A DNA stretch of 15,090 bases from an uncultured Bacteroidales bacterium. Lineage in GTDB: Bacteria > Bacteroidota > Bacteroidia > Bacteroidales > Bacteroidaceae. The notes beneath the pieces are model-generated. The model was given only the letters and a program-made list of their open reading frames with translations. It ran no database searches and was not told the DNA's origin. The DNA lies in the NCBI GenBank assembly GCA_902768605.1, contig CACXLY010000061.1, forward strand, positions 1-15,090. Reading direction: 5' to 3'. The position numbers and the translations under genes are program-made. How positions within the stretch are numbered: the stretch's first letter is position 1; each line of letters opens with the position of its first letter. Shown one piece after another: positions 7,092 through 13,292 of the stretch.

Positions 7092-7110
7092 TAAAAGCCC
7101 CTACATCTTT

Positions 7111-7932
7111 ATGAAGAGAGAGATTGCCAACATTATCAAGTACCTCATTGTCTATGGGTTGCTTTTGGTTTTGCCCGTTGTCATCATCGCCATTTGTGTT
7201 GTGGTTGGAAACAGGCTGCAAGGCGGCACGATGAGCAGCGACGAACTCTGGCAAACGCCATTCATGACAACAGGCATGATGCTGGGTTCCATGCTTATCA
7301 TTGCTTGCTTCCTCTGGAAGCGTTGGGCGAGCCTCGGTTTAGGACGTATCAAGCGGAGCGACGTCTGGATGGTCATTCTGATGGGCATGGTACTGTTCCT
7401 CGGCTGGTACTTTCCTGAGGACTTCCTGATGAGCATCATCGACGTTCCAAGCGACCTGTCGGACGAAGAGTTCAGCAATATGACAGGCGGCGTGACTGGC
7501 TTCATCGACTCGGGCGTCTTGGCGCCTATCGCAGAAGAAATGCTTTGTCGAGGCGCCATCCTTACTGCGCTTATGAAGATGATAGCTCGCAAGCCTTATA
7601 TCTGCATTCTGGTTCAGGCACTCATCTTTGGAGCGATTCACATGGACCCCAGCCAAATGGTTTACGGTACGCTATATGGCATACTGCTTGGCTGGCTGTG
7701 TTGGCGAACAAGGAGCCTGATTCCGGGCATCGTGGTTCATATCGTGAACAACTCCACCGTGCTCCTCTTGCCCGATAGCGTCGATGAAAGTTTCGACGAA
7801 CTGAGCATCGCCCCCAAGGCAGCCGTCCTCGTCGCGAGTCTCCTCGTTCTGTCTTGCGGAATATATTGGTTCAACCGAAAGTATCCGGCAAGGAAAGAGC
7901 AAGAACATAACACGCCCAGTTTGCAAACTTAA
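7111..7932 (+). CDS. CPBP-family intramembrane metalloprotease (CAAX/Abi type)
   Basis: The 273-residue integral membrane protein has hydrophobic segments at about 8-33, 54-70, 86-102, 135-158, 164-178, 184-198, 203-219 and 237-254. It contains the three conserved blocks of the family: EEMLCR (142-147), FGAIH (173-177) and HIVNN (210-214), supplying the Glu pair, Arg and His ligands of a membrane-embedded metal site. The family includes CAAX prenyl proteases (Rce1-like) and bacteriocin-immunity or anchor-processing proteins, so the substrate cannot be named. I chose the ATG at 7111 because the frame upstream (from 6958) lies inside the thioesterase gene and is not family-like, and because 7111 gives a normal cytoplasmic N-terminus (MKREIANIIKYL). 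It follows the thioesterase stop by 19 bases, so co-translation on the ilvB operon is likely. Confidence 0.88.
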   Translation: MKREIANIIKYLIVYGLLLVLPVVIIAICVVVGNRLQGGTMSSDELWQTPFMTTGMMLGSMLIIACFLWKRWASLGLGRIKRSDVWMVILMGMVLFLGWYFPEDFLMSIIDVPSDLSDEEFSNMTGGVTGFIDSGVLAPIAEEMLCRGAILTALMKMIARKPYICILVQALIFGAIHMDPSQMVYGTLYGILLGWLCWRTRSLIPGIVVHIVNNSTVLLLPDSVDESFDELSIAPKAAVLVASLLVLSCGIYWFNRKYPARKEQEHNTPSLQT

Positions 7933-8073
7933 CACGCTTAGTTGGGAGACTTAAAGTGCCTCGTGAATTTTATACTGAAGAAAGTTCCGCAAGAAATAGG
8001 GACGGGTTACTACACACCAGCACTTGGGACTATATTTTTAAGCAAAAAGCAACGGACTTTCAATTTTTTGTTG

Positions 8074-8081
8074 TATCTTTG
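8074..8081 (+). promoter_or_regulatory. Probable -7 element of ilvC promoter
   Basis: TATCTTTG matches TAnnTTTG. A TTG at the expected -33 distance is not evident. Transcription would begin near 8087, giving a leader of about 108 nt that includes the 8-bp repeat array. The remaining 262-base spacer before ilvC (from 7933) shows no gene and no clear terminator, so ilvC may also receive read-through from the upstream operon. Confidence 0.65.
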
Positions 8082-8109
8082 CACGCGATTAAACGGATAA
8101 CGCTTTGGG

Positions 8110-8165
8110 AGAATAAGATAATAAGAAAATAAGGAAATAGGAAAATAAGAAAATAAGAGAATAAG
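8110..8165. repeat. 8-bp A-rich tandem repeat, seven copies, in the ilvC leader
   Basis: The units are AGAATAAG, ATAATAAG, AAAATAAG, GAAATAGG, AAAATAAG, AAAATAAG and AGAATAAG without interruption. The array lies between the predicted ilvC transcription start and its ATG (8195). Slippage would therefore change leader length in 8-base steps without touching the promoter or the reading frame. Confidence 0.85.
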
Positions 8166-8194
8166 AATTACAACATCAAATAAAATCAAACACA

Positions 8195-9238
8195 ATGGCA
8201 AAAATGAATTTTGGCGGCGTCATCGAGGAAGTGATGACCCGCGAGGAGTTCCCTCTTGAGAAAGCACGTGAGATACTGAAGGACGAGACTATCGCCGTCA
8301 TTGGCTATGGCGTACAAGGTCCCGGTCAGGCCTGCAACCTGCGCGACAACGGCTTCAACGTCATCGTAGGCCAGCGTCAGGGCAAGACCTTCGAGAAAGC
8401 TATCGGCGACGGATGGGTGCCTGGCGAGACACTCTTCTCCATCGAAGAGGCTGCAGACAAGGGCACCATCGTGATGTGTCTGCTCTCCGACGCAGCAGTC
8501 ATGAGCGTATGGCCCACCCTGCAGAAGTACCTCACTCCCGGCAAGGCACTCTATTTCTCACATGGCTTTGCCATCACTTGGAACGACCGCACTGGCTGCG
8601 TGCCCTCCAAGGACATCGACGTCATCATGGTGGCTCCCAAGGGAAGCGGCACAAGCCTGCGCACAATGTTCCTCGAGGGACGCGGACTGAACAGCTCCTA
8701 TGCAGTCTATAACGACGCCACAGGCCGTGCCCTCGACCGCACCCTGGCTCTCGGCATCGGCATTGGCTCCGGCTACCTCTTTGAGACCACCTTCCAGCGC
8801 GAGGCCACATCCGACCTCACCGGCGAGCGCGGCTCACTGATGGGTGCCATTCAGGGCCTGCTCCTGGCTCAGTATGAGGTGCTTCGCGAGAACGGACACA
8901 CTCCCAGCGAGGCCTTCAACGAGACAGTAGAGGAACTCACGCAGAGCCTCATGCCACTCTTCGCCCAGAAGGGCATGGACTGGATGTATGCCAACTGCTC
9001 CACCACAGCCCAGCGCGGAGCCCTCGACTGGTTCCCACGCTTCCACGATGCCATCAAGCCCGTCATGCAGCAACTCTATGCCAGCGTGAAGAGCGGCCAC
9101 GAGGCACAAATCAGCATCGATGCCAACTCCAAGCCCGACTACCGCGTAGGTCTGGAGAAGGAACTGGCTGCCCTGCACGACTCAGAAATGTGGCGCACAG
9201 CAGAGACCGTCCGCAAACTCCGCCCAGAGAATAACTAA
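8195..9238 (+). CDS. ilvC: Ketol-acid reductoisomerase (class I)
   Basis: IlvC rearranges and reduces acetolactate or acetohydroxybutyrate to the dihydroxy acid that IlvD then dehydrates, using NAD(P)H and Mg2+. The 347-residue length is that of class I enzymes. The Rossmann motif is GYGVQGPGQACNL (37-49), followed by VIVGQRQGKTFEKA, whose Arg/Gln/Lys loop sets cofactor preference. The catalytic region has SHGF (122-125). The metal ligands expected from the family are Asp 207 and Glu 211 (SDLTGERGSLMGAIQG) and Glu 243 and Glu 247 (FNETVEELTQS), with the usual 32-residue spacing. The C-terminus (MWRTAETVRKLRPEN) is also typical. The ATG at 8195 follows an A-rich leader without a Shine-Dalgarno site. 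The gene ends just before a repeat array and a strong terminator, so it closes the ilv cluster. Confidence 0.97.
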   Translation: MAKMNFGGVIEEVMTREEFPLEKAREILKDETIAVIGYGVQGPGQACNLRDNGFNVIVGQRQGKTFEKAIGDGWVPGETLFSIEEAADKGTIVMCLLSDAAVMSVWPTLQKYLTPGKALYFSHGFAITWNDRTGCVPSKDIDVIMVAPKGSGTSLRTMFLEGRGLNSSYAVYNDATGRALDRTLALGIGIGSGYLFETTFQREATSDLTGERGSLMGAIQGLLLAQYEVLRENGHTPSEAFNETVEELTQSLMPLFAQKGMDWMYANCSTTAQRGALDWFPRFHDAIKPVMQQLYASVKSGHEAQISIDANSKPDYRVGLEKELAALHDSEMWRTAETVRKLRPENN

Positions 9239-9275
9239 GGCAGAGAGAACAGGTGTTTAGCCACGCACGTGGTTA

Positions 9276-9341
9276 CGCCACACGTGGAGTTTGACGACGC
9301 TACACGTAGGAACAGCCAACGCTACACGTGGGAACGGCCAA
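9276..9341. repeat. 22-bp tandem repeat, three copies, after ilvC
   Basis: Units at 9276-9297, 9298-9319 and 9320-9341 start CGCYACACGT. The last two differ at only two positions. Degenerate half-copies flank the array on both sides (GCCACGCACGTGG before, CGCCACAGC after). The core CACGTGGGAA is the reverse complement of the TTCCCACGTG in the 277-350 array, which has the same 22-bp period. Confidence 0.8.
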
Positions 9342-9357
9342 CGCCACAGCATGCATA

Positions 9358-9398
9358 AAAACGCCCCCCTGAAGCCATGAGTTTCAGAGGGGCGTTTT
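9358..9398. terminator. Strong bidirectional terminator between ilvC and the convergent outer-membrane protein gene
   Basis: The left arm AAAACGCCCC, one mismatched C, CTGAA pairs with the right arm TTCAG, mismatched A, GGGGCGTTTT. A is rich before the stem and T after it. It lies 119 bases beyond ilvC and 29 bases past the stop codon of the minus-strand gene, so it can end both transcripts. Confidence 0.9.
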
Positions 9399-9427
9399 GT
9401 TTAAGTCAGTGACAAGCCGAAGCTGCT

Positions 9428-9919
9428 TTAGAAGTAGTAGCCGAAGCTGACTTTCAGGCCGAACCTTGTGTAGTCCTTGAAGTGGTTCAGACACATGTCA
9501 ACGAAGGCGGCGGGCTCGATGCTGACATGGTCGTTCAGGTAGAAGCAATAGCCGGCCTCGAGAGGCAGATAGGCATTGTGGACTGTCTCGGCATTACCGC
9601 CAGCACTGTTCAGGCCGTACCTGATGCCTCCGCCGAAGAAGAAGCCATTGTCCTTCAAGTAATAGCGTGCGCCGGCTCCCATGGTGAACTCGTTGGCTCC
9701 GTCCATGTGGTCCCAGCCCAGGCGTCCCTGCAGCATCCAGTTGTCGGCAACAAAATAACCGCCTGCTCCTGCCAGGCCGAGGTGGAAGCCACCTGCCTTG
9801 CCATAGTCAAGTCCAAAACTCGTGAGAGAGGCGTTAACATACTTCGTGCCTTTCTCAAACTGTGCAAATGCACTCATCGAAACTACTGCGAAAAGCAGCG
9901 TAAAGATAACTTTTTTCAT
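9428..9919 (-). CDS. Small outer-membrane beta-barrel protein
   Basis: The 163-residue protein has a clear signal peptide, MKKVIFTLLFAVVSMSAFA with cleavage before Gln 20. The mature part alternates short amphipathic strands with Gly/Asn/Asp turns (GGYFVADNWMLQGRLGWDHM, GAGARYYLKDNGFFFGGGIRYG) and ends with aromatic residues (VSFGYYF), the C-terminal signature recognised by the BAM machinery. Length and strand pattern suggest an eight-stranded OmpX/OmpW-like barrel. The substrate, if any, is unknown. Its ATG overlaps the stop of the upstream cstA-type gene (ATGA on the minus strand), which implies co-transcription and possible translational coupling with that inner-membrane transporter. It is followed by the terminator at 9358-9398. 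Confidence 0.85.
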   Translation of the reverse strand: MKKVIFTLLFAVVSMSAFAQFEKGTKYVNASLTSFGLDYGKAGGFHLGLAGAGGYFVADNWMLQGRLGWDHMDGANEFTMGAGARYYLKDNGFFFGGGIRYGLNSAGGNAETVHNAYLPLEAGYCFYLNDHVSIEPAAFVDMCLNHFKDYTRFGLKVSFGYYF

Positions 9920-11391
9920 AATGGTTGTTGTTTTTTAGGTTGTTTATAAATGTATTTCAAGAAATGAAACATCTGCAAAGCCATCAAGGCAAATCCCGCA
10001 ATAAGGCCCACGGGAAGGGGAAGGCCGAAGCCTTCGGGGGCAACAACGATGTAGCTCATGGTCACCACACTCATGAAGAGAGCCGGTATGAACGCTATCC
10101 AGCAATTGTAGCCTCTCCTGGTCAGCCATACTGCAGCCGCCCACAGCATGAAGCAGGCAAGCGTCTGATTGGTCCATGCAAAATAGCGCCAAAGCACATC
10201 GAAGCGGATAAAGAAGAGGCCAGTGGTGATGGCAAAGAGCGGAAGGCAGAGCATGAGTCGGTTGCCGATGCTCTTTTGGCTGATGTTCAGGATGTCAGCC
10301 GCAATGAGACGCGCGCTTCGGAATGCTGTATCACCACTGGTGATGGGGGCTGCAACGACACCGAGAATGGCGAGAATCGCGCCGACGGTTCCCATCCAAC
10401 CAGTACTGAGAGCATTGACAATAATAGCAGGATTGTATTTCCCTGTCCCACTGTCGATCATAGCTGTATGCAACTTCTCGTATGCCGTGGCACCTTCTCC
10501 AGGCAAAACACTGGCGAACTTCACGGCAGCCGCAGCCCAAATGAGTGCCACAACGCCCTCCGTAATCATGGCACCATAGAAGACCGGGCGGCCAAAGCGC
10601 TCATTTGTTAAGCATCTTGCCATAAGCGGGCTCTGGGTTCCATGGAAACCACTTATCGCTCCGCATGCAATAGTGACGCAAAGCATGGGGAAGATGGGCA
10701 AGCCTTTCGGATCGTGACTGACAAAGGGTGCGTCTGTGATTTCGGGCATCCAACCGTCTTGAGTGAAGATTCCCCAACAGATGCCGACAGCCATCAGCAA
10801 CAATGCCAAACCAAACAAAGGATAAACCCTGCCGATTAGTTTGTCAATGGGCAACAACGTGGCAAGAACGAAATAGACGAAAATGAGGACTATCCAGAAA
10901 CTCAACGAGAAGAACCAGCCATTGTCTTCAATCATGTTGTCGAGCAACGAAGCAGGCGTTGTCACGAATACTGCACCGACGAGTATAAGAAGCACGAGGG
11001 AGCCCAATCGCATCACTTTCCGCATGGTCGGCCCAAGTTCGTTACCGATAATCTCGGGCAAGGAAACACCGCCGTCGCGAATACATATCATGCCGCACAG
11101 ATAGTCGTGGACGGCGCCGGCAAAGATGCAGCCGAACACAATCCAAATGTAGGCTGCGGGGCCAAAGAGGATGCCCATGATGGCGCCAAAGATGGGGCCG
11201 GTGCCGGCAATGTTGAGGAACTGGATGAGGAAGACTCGCCATGTTGGCATGGGAATGAAATCGACTCCGTCCTGCTTGGTGTAGCAGGGCATCTGAGCCG
11301 TACTGCTGGGCTTGATGACACGCTCAACAACTGCTCCGTAGAGCAAATAGCCTATGAGAAGGCAAACAAGGGAAACGCTGAATGTAATCAC
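9916..11391 (-). CDS. cstA: CstA-family carbon starvation transporter (second of tandem pair)
   Basis: The 491-residue polytopic inner-membrane protein carries CstA signatures: PCYTKQDGVDFIPMPTWRVF (35-54), LNIAGTGPIFGAIMGILFGP (59-78), GAISGFHGTQSPLMARC and EGVVALIWAAAAVKF. The family takes up pyruvate or peptides (E. coli CstA and BtsT). This is the shorter form, against about 700 residues in E. coli. I use GTG at 11389-11391 (minus strand) as start: it gives the same length before the PCYTKQDG motif as the neighbouring paralogue, and no ATG lies nearby. It is the second gene of a minus-strand operon, 135 bases after the first paralogue, and its end overlaps the outer-membrane protein start. 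No promoter consensus was found in that gap, so it likely depends on read-through. The substrate is inferred from the family only. Confidence 0.93.
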   Translation of the reverse strand: MITFSVSLVCLLIGYLLYGAVVERVIKPSSTAQMPCYTKQDGVDFIPMPTWRVFLIQFLNIAGTGPIFGAIMGILFGPAAYIWIVFGCIFAGAVHDYLCGMICIRDGGVSLPEIIGNELGPTMRKVMRLGSLVLLILVGAVFVTTPASLLDNMIEDNGWFFSLSFWIVLIFVYFVLATLLPIDKLIGRVYPLFGLALLLMAVGICWGIFTQDGWMPEITDAPFVSHDPKGLPIFPMLCVTIACGAISGFHGTQSPLMARCLTNERFGRPVFYGAMITEGVVALIWAAAAVKFASVLPGEGATAYEKLHTAMIDSGTGKYNPAIIVNALSTGWMGTVGAILAILGVVAAPITSGDTAFRSARLIAADILNISQKSIGNRLMLCLPLFAITTGLFFIRFDVLWRYFAWTNQTLACFMLWAAAVWLTRRGYNCWIAFIPALFMSVVTMSYIVVAPEGFGLPLPVGLIAGFALMALQMFHFLKYIYKQPKKQQPL

Positions 11392-11394
11392 TTC

Positions 11395-11499
11395 TATTTA
11401 CGATTTGACGATTTACGATTTATTTACGATTTATTTAATTTACAATTTAACAATTTACAATGTACAATTGATTTACAATTTAGTAATTTAATTATTTAC
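11395..11499. repeat. AT-rich TTTACGATT/TTTACAATT repeat array before the second cstA
   Basis: This is an irregular array of TTTACGATT, TTTGACGATT and TTTACAATT-type units. It fills most of the 135-base gap between the two cstA-type genes, which has no other feature. Its first 19 bases (11395-11413) are identical to those in front of the other cstA gene. Confidence 0.7.
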
Positions 11500-11526
11500 T
11501 GGGAGAGAGCTTTCAATTTTCAATCT

Positions 11527-13014
11527 TCATTTTTTTAAGTTCTTTATCATAAACCAAAGCGCTACGATGGCGGTAAAGATGCCTCCTATCCAATAACCCA
11601 TTGTATGGTCGAGGCCGAAGCCGTTCTCCTTGTCTATCAGGATGAAGCAGGCACTTACTGCACACATGAAGACTGCGGGGAAATAGGCGATGAGCCATGA
11701 CCAGCGGGGCAGGATGCCGTGGCCGTCTGTCCTGTGACGCAGGAAGTGGGAGATGGTGAAGAAGGTAAAGGTGGCCAGCACTTGGTTGAACCATGAGACA
11801 TAGAGCCACAGGATCTTGAAACTGCTGACATTCAGCATGGCAATGGCTACTGCAAACAGGGGGACGGTGAGGATGAGTCGCTTCAGGAGCGGCTTCTGGT
11901 CATAATGGCTGAAGTCGGCCACTATCATTCGGGCTGCCCGGAATGCGCTGCCTCCTGTACTCATCGGGGCTGCCACGATGCCAAGCACCGCCAGCACAAG
12001 GCCTGCATTGCCCAGCCAGTCGTTGCACATCTGCTCGACAAGAAGACCGGGATTCATCTTGACTGTGCCGCAGGCTGTCATGGCATTGTAGAGCTTCTCG
12101 TATGGTGTGCTGCCTGCAATGTCGAGTATATCGACAAACTTCATGGCTGCTGCTGCCCAGATGAGGGCCACCACGCCCTCGGTCACCATGGCTCCGTAGA
12201 AGCAGCGGAGGCCGTACTTCTCGTTCTTGATGCAACGGGCCATCATGGGGCTCTGCGTGGCATGGAAGCCGCTGACGGCTCCGCAGGCTATCGTGATGAA
12301 GAGGCCGGGGAAGAGGGGGGTGTAGCTGACGGGGTAATGGTCGCTGAAAGCCTCAGCAAAGCCGGGGATGTTGCCTTCGTGGGTGAAGATGCCGAAACCG
12401 ATGAGGATGGCCATGATGAGCAAGGCTGCACCGAAGATGGGATAGATGGTGCCGATGACCTTGCTGATGGAGAAGACGGTGACTGCGAGGTAGAAGATGA
12501 GGATGAGCACCGTCCAAATCAGGTTGGTGTCGGCCACATCAAACAGCCTCAGTGTCAACTGGTCCATCAGTCCTGCCGGTATCAGCACGAAGCTGGCTCC
12601 GACACATATCATCAGGACAAGCGACACCACTCGCATCACCAGTCGGCACACGCTGCCCAGCTCGTCGCCAATGATTTCGGGCAAGCCCATTCCGTCTCGC
12701 CGAATGCTTATCATGCCAGCCATATAGTCGTGCATGGCACCGCCCAAGATGCAGCCGAACACTATCCAAAGGAAGGCTGCCGGGCCATAGAGGACTCCCA
12801 TCATGGCGCCGAAGATGGGGCCGGTGCCGGCGATGTTGAGGAACTGCACCGTATAGACTTTCCAAGTAGGCATCGGGATGTAGTCGGCTCCGTCCTGCTT
12901 CGTGTAGCAAGGAGTCTTGCGGCTTGGGTCAACGCCGAACACTTTCTCTACAAAAGTGCCGTAGACGAAGTAGCCAAGCACCAAAAGAGCCAAAGCAATA
13001 CAAAATGTGAACAT
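11527..13014 (-). CDS. cstA: CstA-family carbon starvation transporter (first of tandem pair)
   Basis: This 495-residue polytopic membrane protein is a clear paralogue of its downstream neighbour. It shares PCYTKQDGADYIPMPTWKVY (35-54), LNIAGTGPIFGA (59-70), a GAVSGFHATQSPMMARC block and EGVVALIWAAAAMKF at equivalent positions. By family knowledge it should import pyruvate or small peptides across the inner membrane, often under carbon limitation. The two copies differ most in their C-terminal helices and in the loop after the central Trp/Phe-rich helices, so they may have different substrates or affinities. The ATG at 13014 is well placed. A candidate promoter lies 215 bases upstream (13229-13236), with a long leader containing repeats. 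It would be the first gene of a cstA-cstA-outer membrane protein operon. Confidence 0.94.
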   Translation of the reverse strand: MFTFCIALALLVLGYFVYGTFVEKVFGVDPSRKTPCYTKQDGADYIPMPTWKVYTVQFLNIAGTGPIFGAMMGVLYGPAAFLWIVFGCILGGAMHDYMAGMISIRRDGMGLPEIIGDELGSVCRLVMRVVSLVLMICVGASFVLIPAGLMDQLTLRLFDVADTNLIWTVLILIFYLAVTVFSISKVIGTIYPIFGAALLIMAILIGFGIFTHEGNIPGFAEAFSDHYPVSYTPLFPGLFITIACGAVSGFHATQSPMMARCIKNEKYGLRCFYGAMVTEGVVALIWAAAAMKFVDILDIAGSTPYEKLYNAMTACGTVKMNPGLLVEQMCNDWLGNAGLVLAVLGIVAAPMSTGGSAFRAARMIVADFSHYDQKPLLKRLILTVPLFAVAIAMLNVSSFKILWLYVSWFNQVLATFTFFTISHFLRHRTDGHGILPRWSWLIAYFPAVFMCAVSACFILIDKENGFGLDHTMGYWIGGIFTAIVALWFMIKNLKK

Positions 13015-13020
13015 CTTTCT

Positions 13021-13107
13021 TATTTACGATTTGACGATTAATTTAATTTACGATTTGACTATTTACTATTTACGATTTATTTACGATTTAACTATTTTAC
13101 TATTTAT
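13021..13107. repeat. AT-rich TTTACGATT repeat array before the first cstA
   Basis: This array of TTTACGATT, TTTGACGATT, TTTGACTATT and TTTACTATT-type units begins seven bases upstream of the cstA start. The first 19 bases (TATTTACGATTTGACGATT) are identical to those before the other cstA gene. It forms the part of the leader nearest the start codon. Confidence 0.7.
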
Positions 13108-13123
13108 TCCCCCTTCCTGTTTT

Positions 13124-13155
13124 CCCCCTTCCTTTGGAGGGGTCGGGGGAGGCTG
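13124..13155. repeat. REP-like palindromic element, copy A
   Basis: The sequence is of the form CCCCCTTCC-TTT-GGAGGGG followed by a G-rich tail ending GAGGCTG. The arms form an imperfect hairpin. It lies in the leader of the minus-strand cstA gene and pairs with copy B 23 bases further on. Confidence 0.6.
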
Positions 13156-13177
13156 TTGGTTAAGGCTGCTCCTGTTT

Positions 13178-13212
13178 CCCCTCTCCTCGGAGAGGGGTTA
13201 GGGGTGAGGCTG
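13178..13212. repeat. REP-like palindromic element, copy B
   Basis: CCCCTCTCC and GGAGAGGGG form a perfect 9-bp stem with a two-base loop (13178-13197), followed by a G-rich tail ending GAGGCTG as in copy A. Such CCCCTCTCC/GGAGAGGGG palindromes with G-rich tails recur between genes in many bacteria, by my recollection. Confidence 0.7.
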
Positions 13213-13228
13213 TTTCCTTTTGACGCTA

Positions 13229-13236
13229 CAAAGTTA
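13229..13236 (-). promoter_or_regulatory. Candidate -7 element for the minus-strand cstA operon
   Basis: The plus strand reads CAAAGTTA, which is TAACTTTG on the minus strand and a full match to TAnnTTTG. It would give a leader of about 210 nt containing both palindromes and the AT-rich array. The -33 position reads ATG rather than TTG, so the match is partial. Confidence 0.5.
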
Positions 13237-13280
13237 CGAAAATATTCTTAAATCTTCATTCTTAATTCTTAATTTCTTTG

Positions 13281-13288
13281 TATCTTTG
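13281..13288 (+). promoter_or_regulatory. -7 element immediately before the glycosidase start codon
   Basis: TATCTTTG matches TAnnTTTG. It lies only four bases before the GTG at 13293 that begins the signal peptide. Transcription is expected to start about five to seven bases after the element, which would make the mRNA leaderless or nearly so. No TTG is seen at -33. Confidence 0.55.
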
Positions 13289-13292
13289 TGGC

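Noticed and set aside
6958..7110. Upstream extension of the CPBP protease frame
   Set aside because: It overlaps the thioesterase in another frame and encodes Arg/Lys/Ser-rich sequence. The ATG at 7111 gives a normal membrane-protein start 19 bases after the thioesterase stop.
8010..8201. 63-codon minus-strand frame before ilvC
   Set aside because: It is generated by the A-rich 8-bp repeat array and the promoter region, with hydrophobic low-complexity translation and no independent support.
9925..10611. 228-codon plus-strand frame
   Set aside because: It is antisense to the second cstA-type gene, with low-quality composition and no supporting promoter or homology.
11905..13041. 378-codon plus-strand frame
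   Set aside because: It is antisense to the first cstA-type gene. The translation is rich in His, Glu, Asp and Cys with no family resemblance, while the minus-strand protein is unmistakable.
13278..13292. TTG at 13278 as the glycosidase start
   Set aside because: It lies inside or before the -7 promoter element, so it would not be transcribed. The GTG at 13293 gives a cleaner signal peptide.
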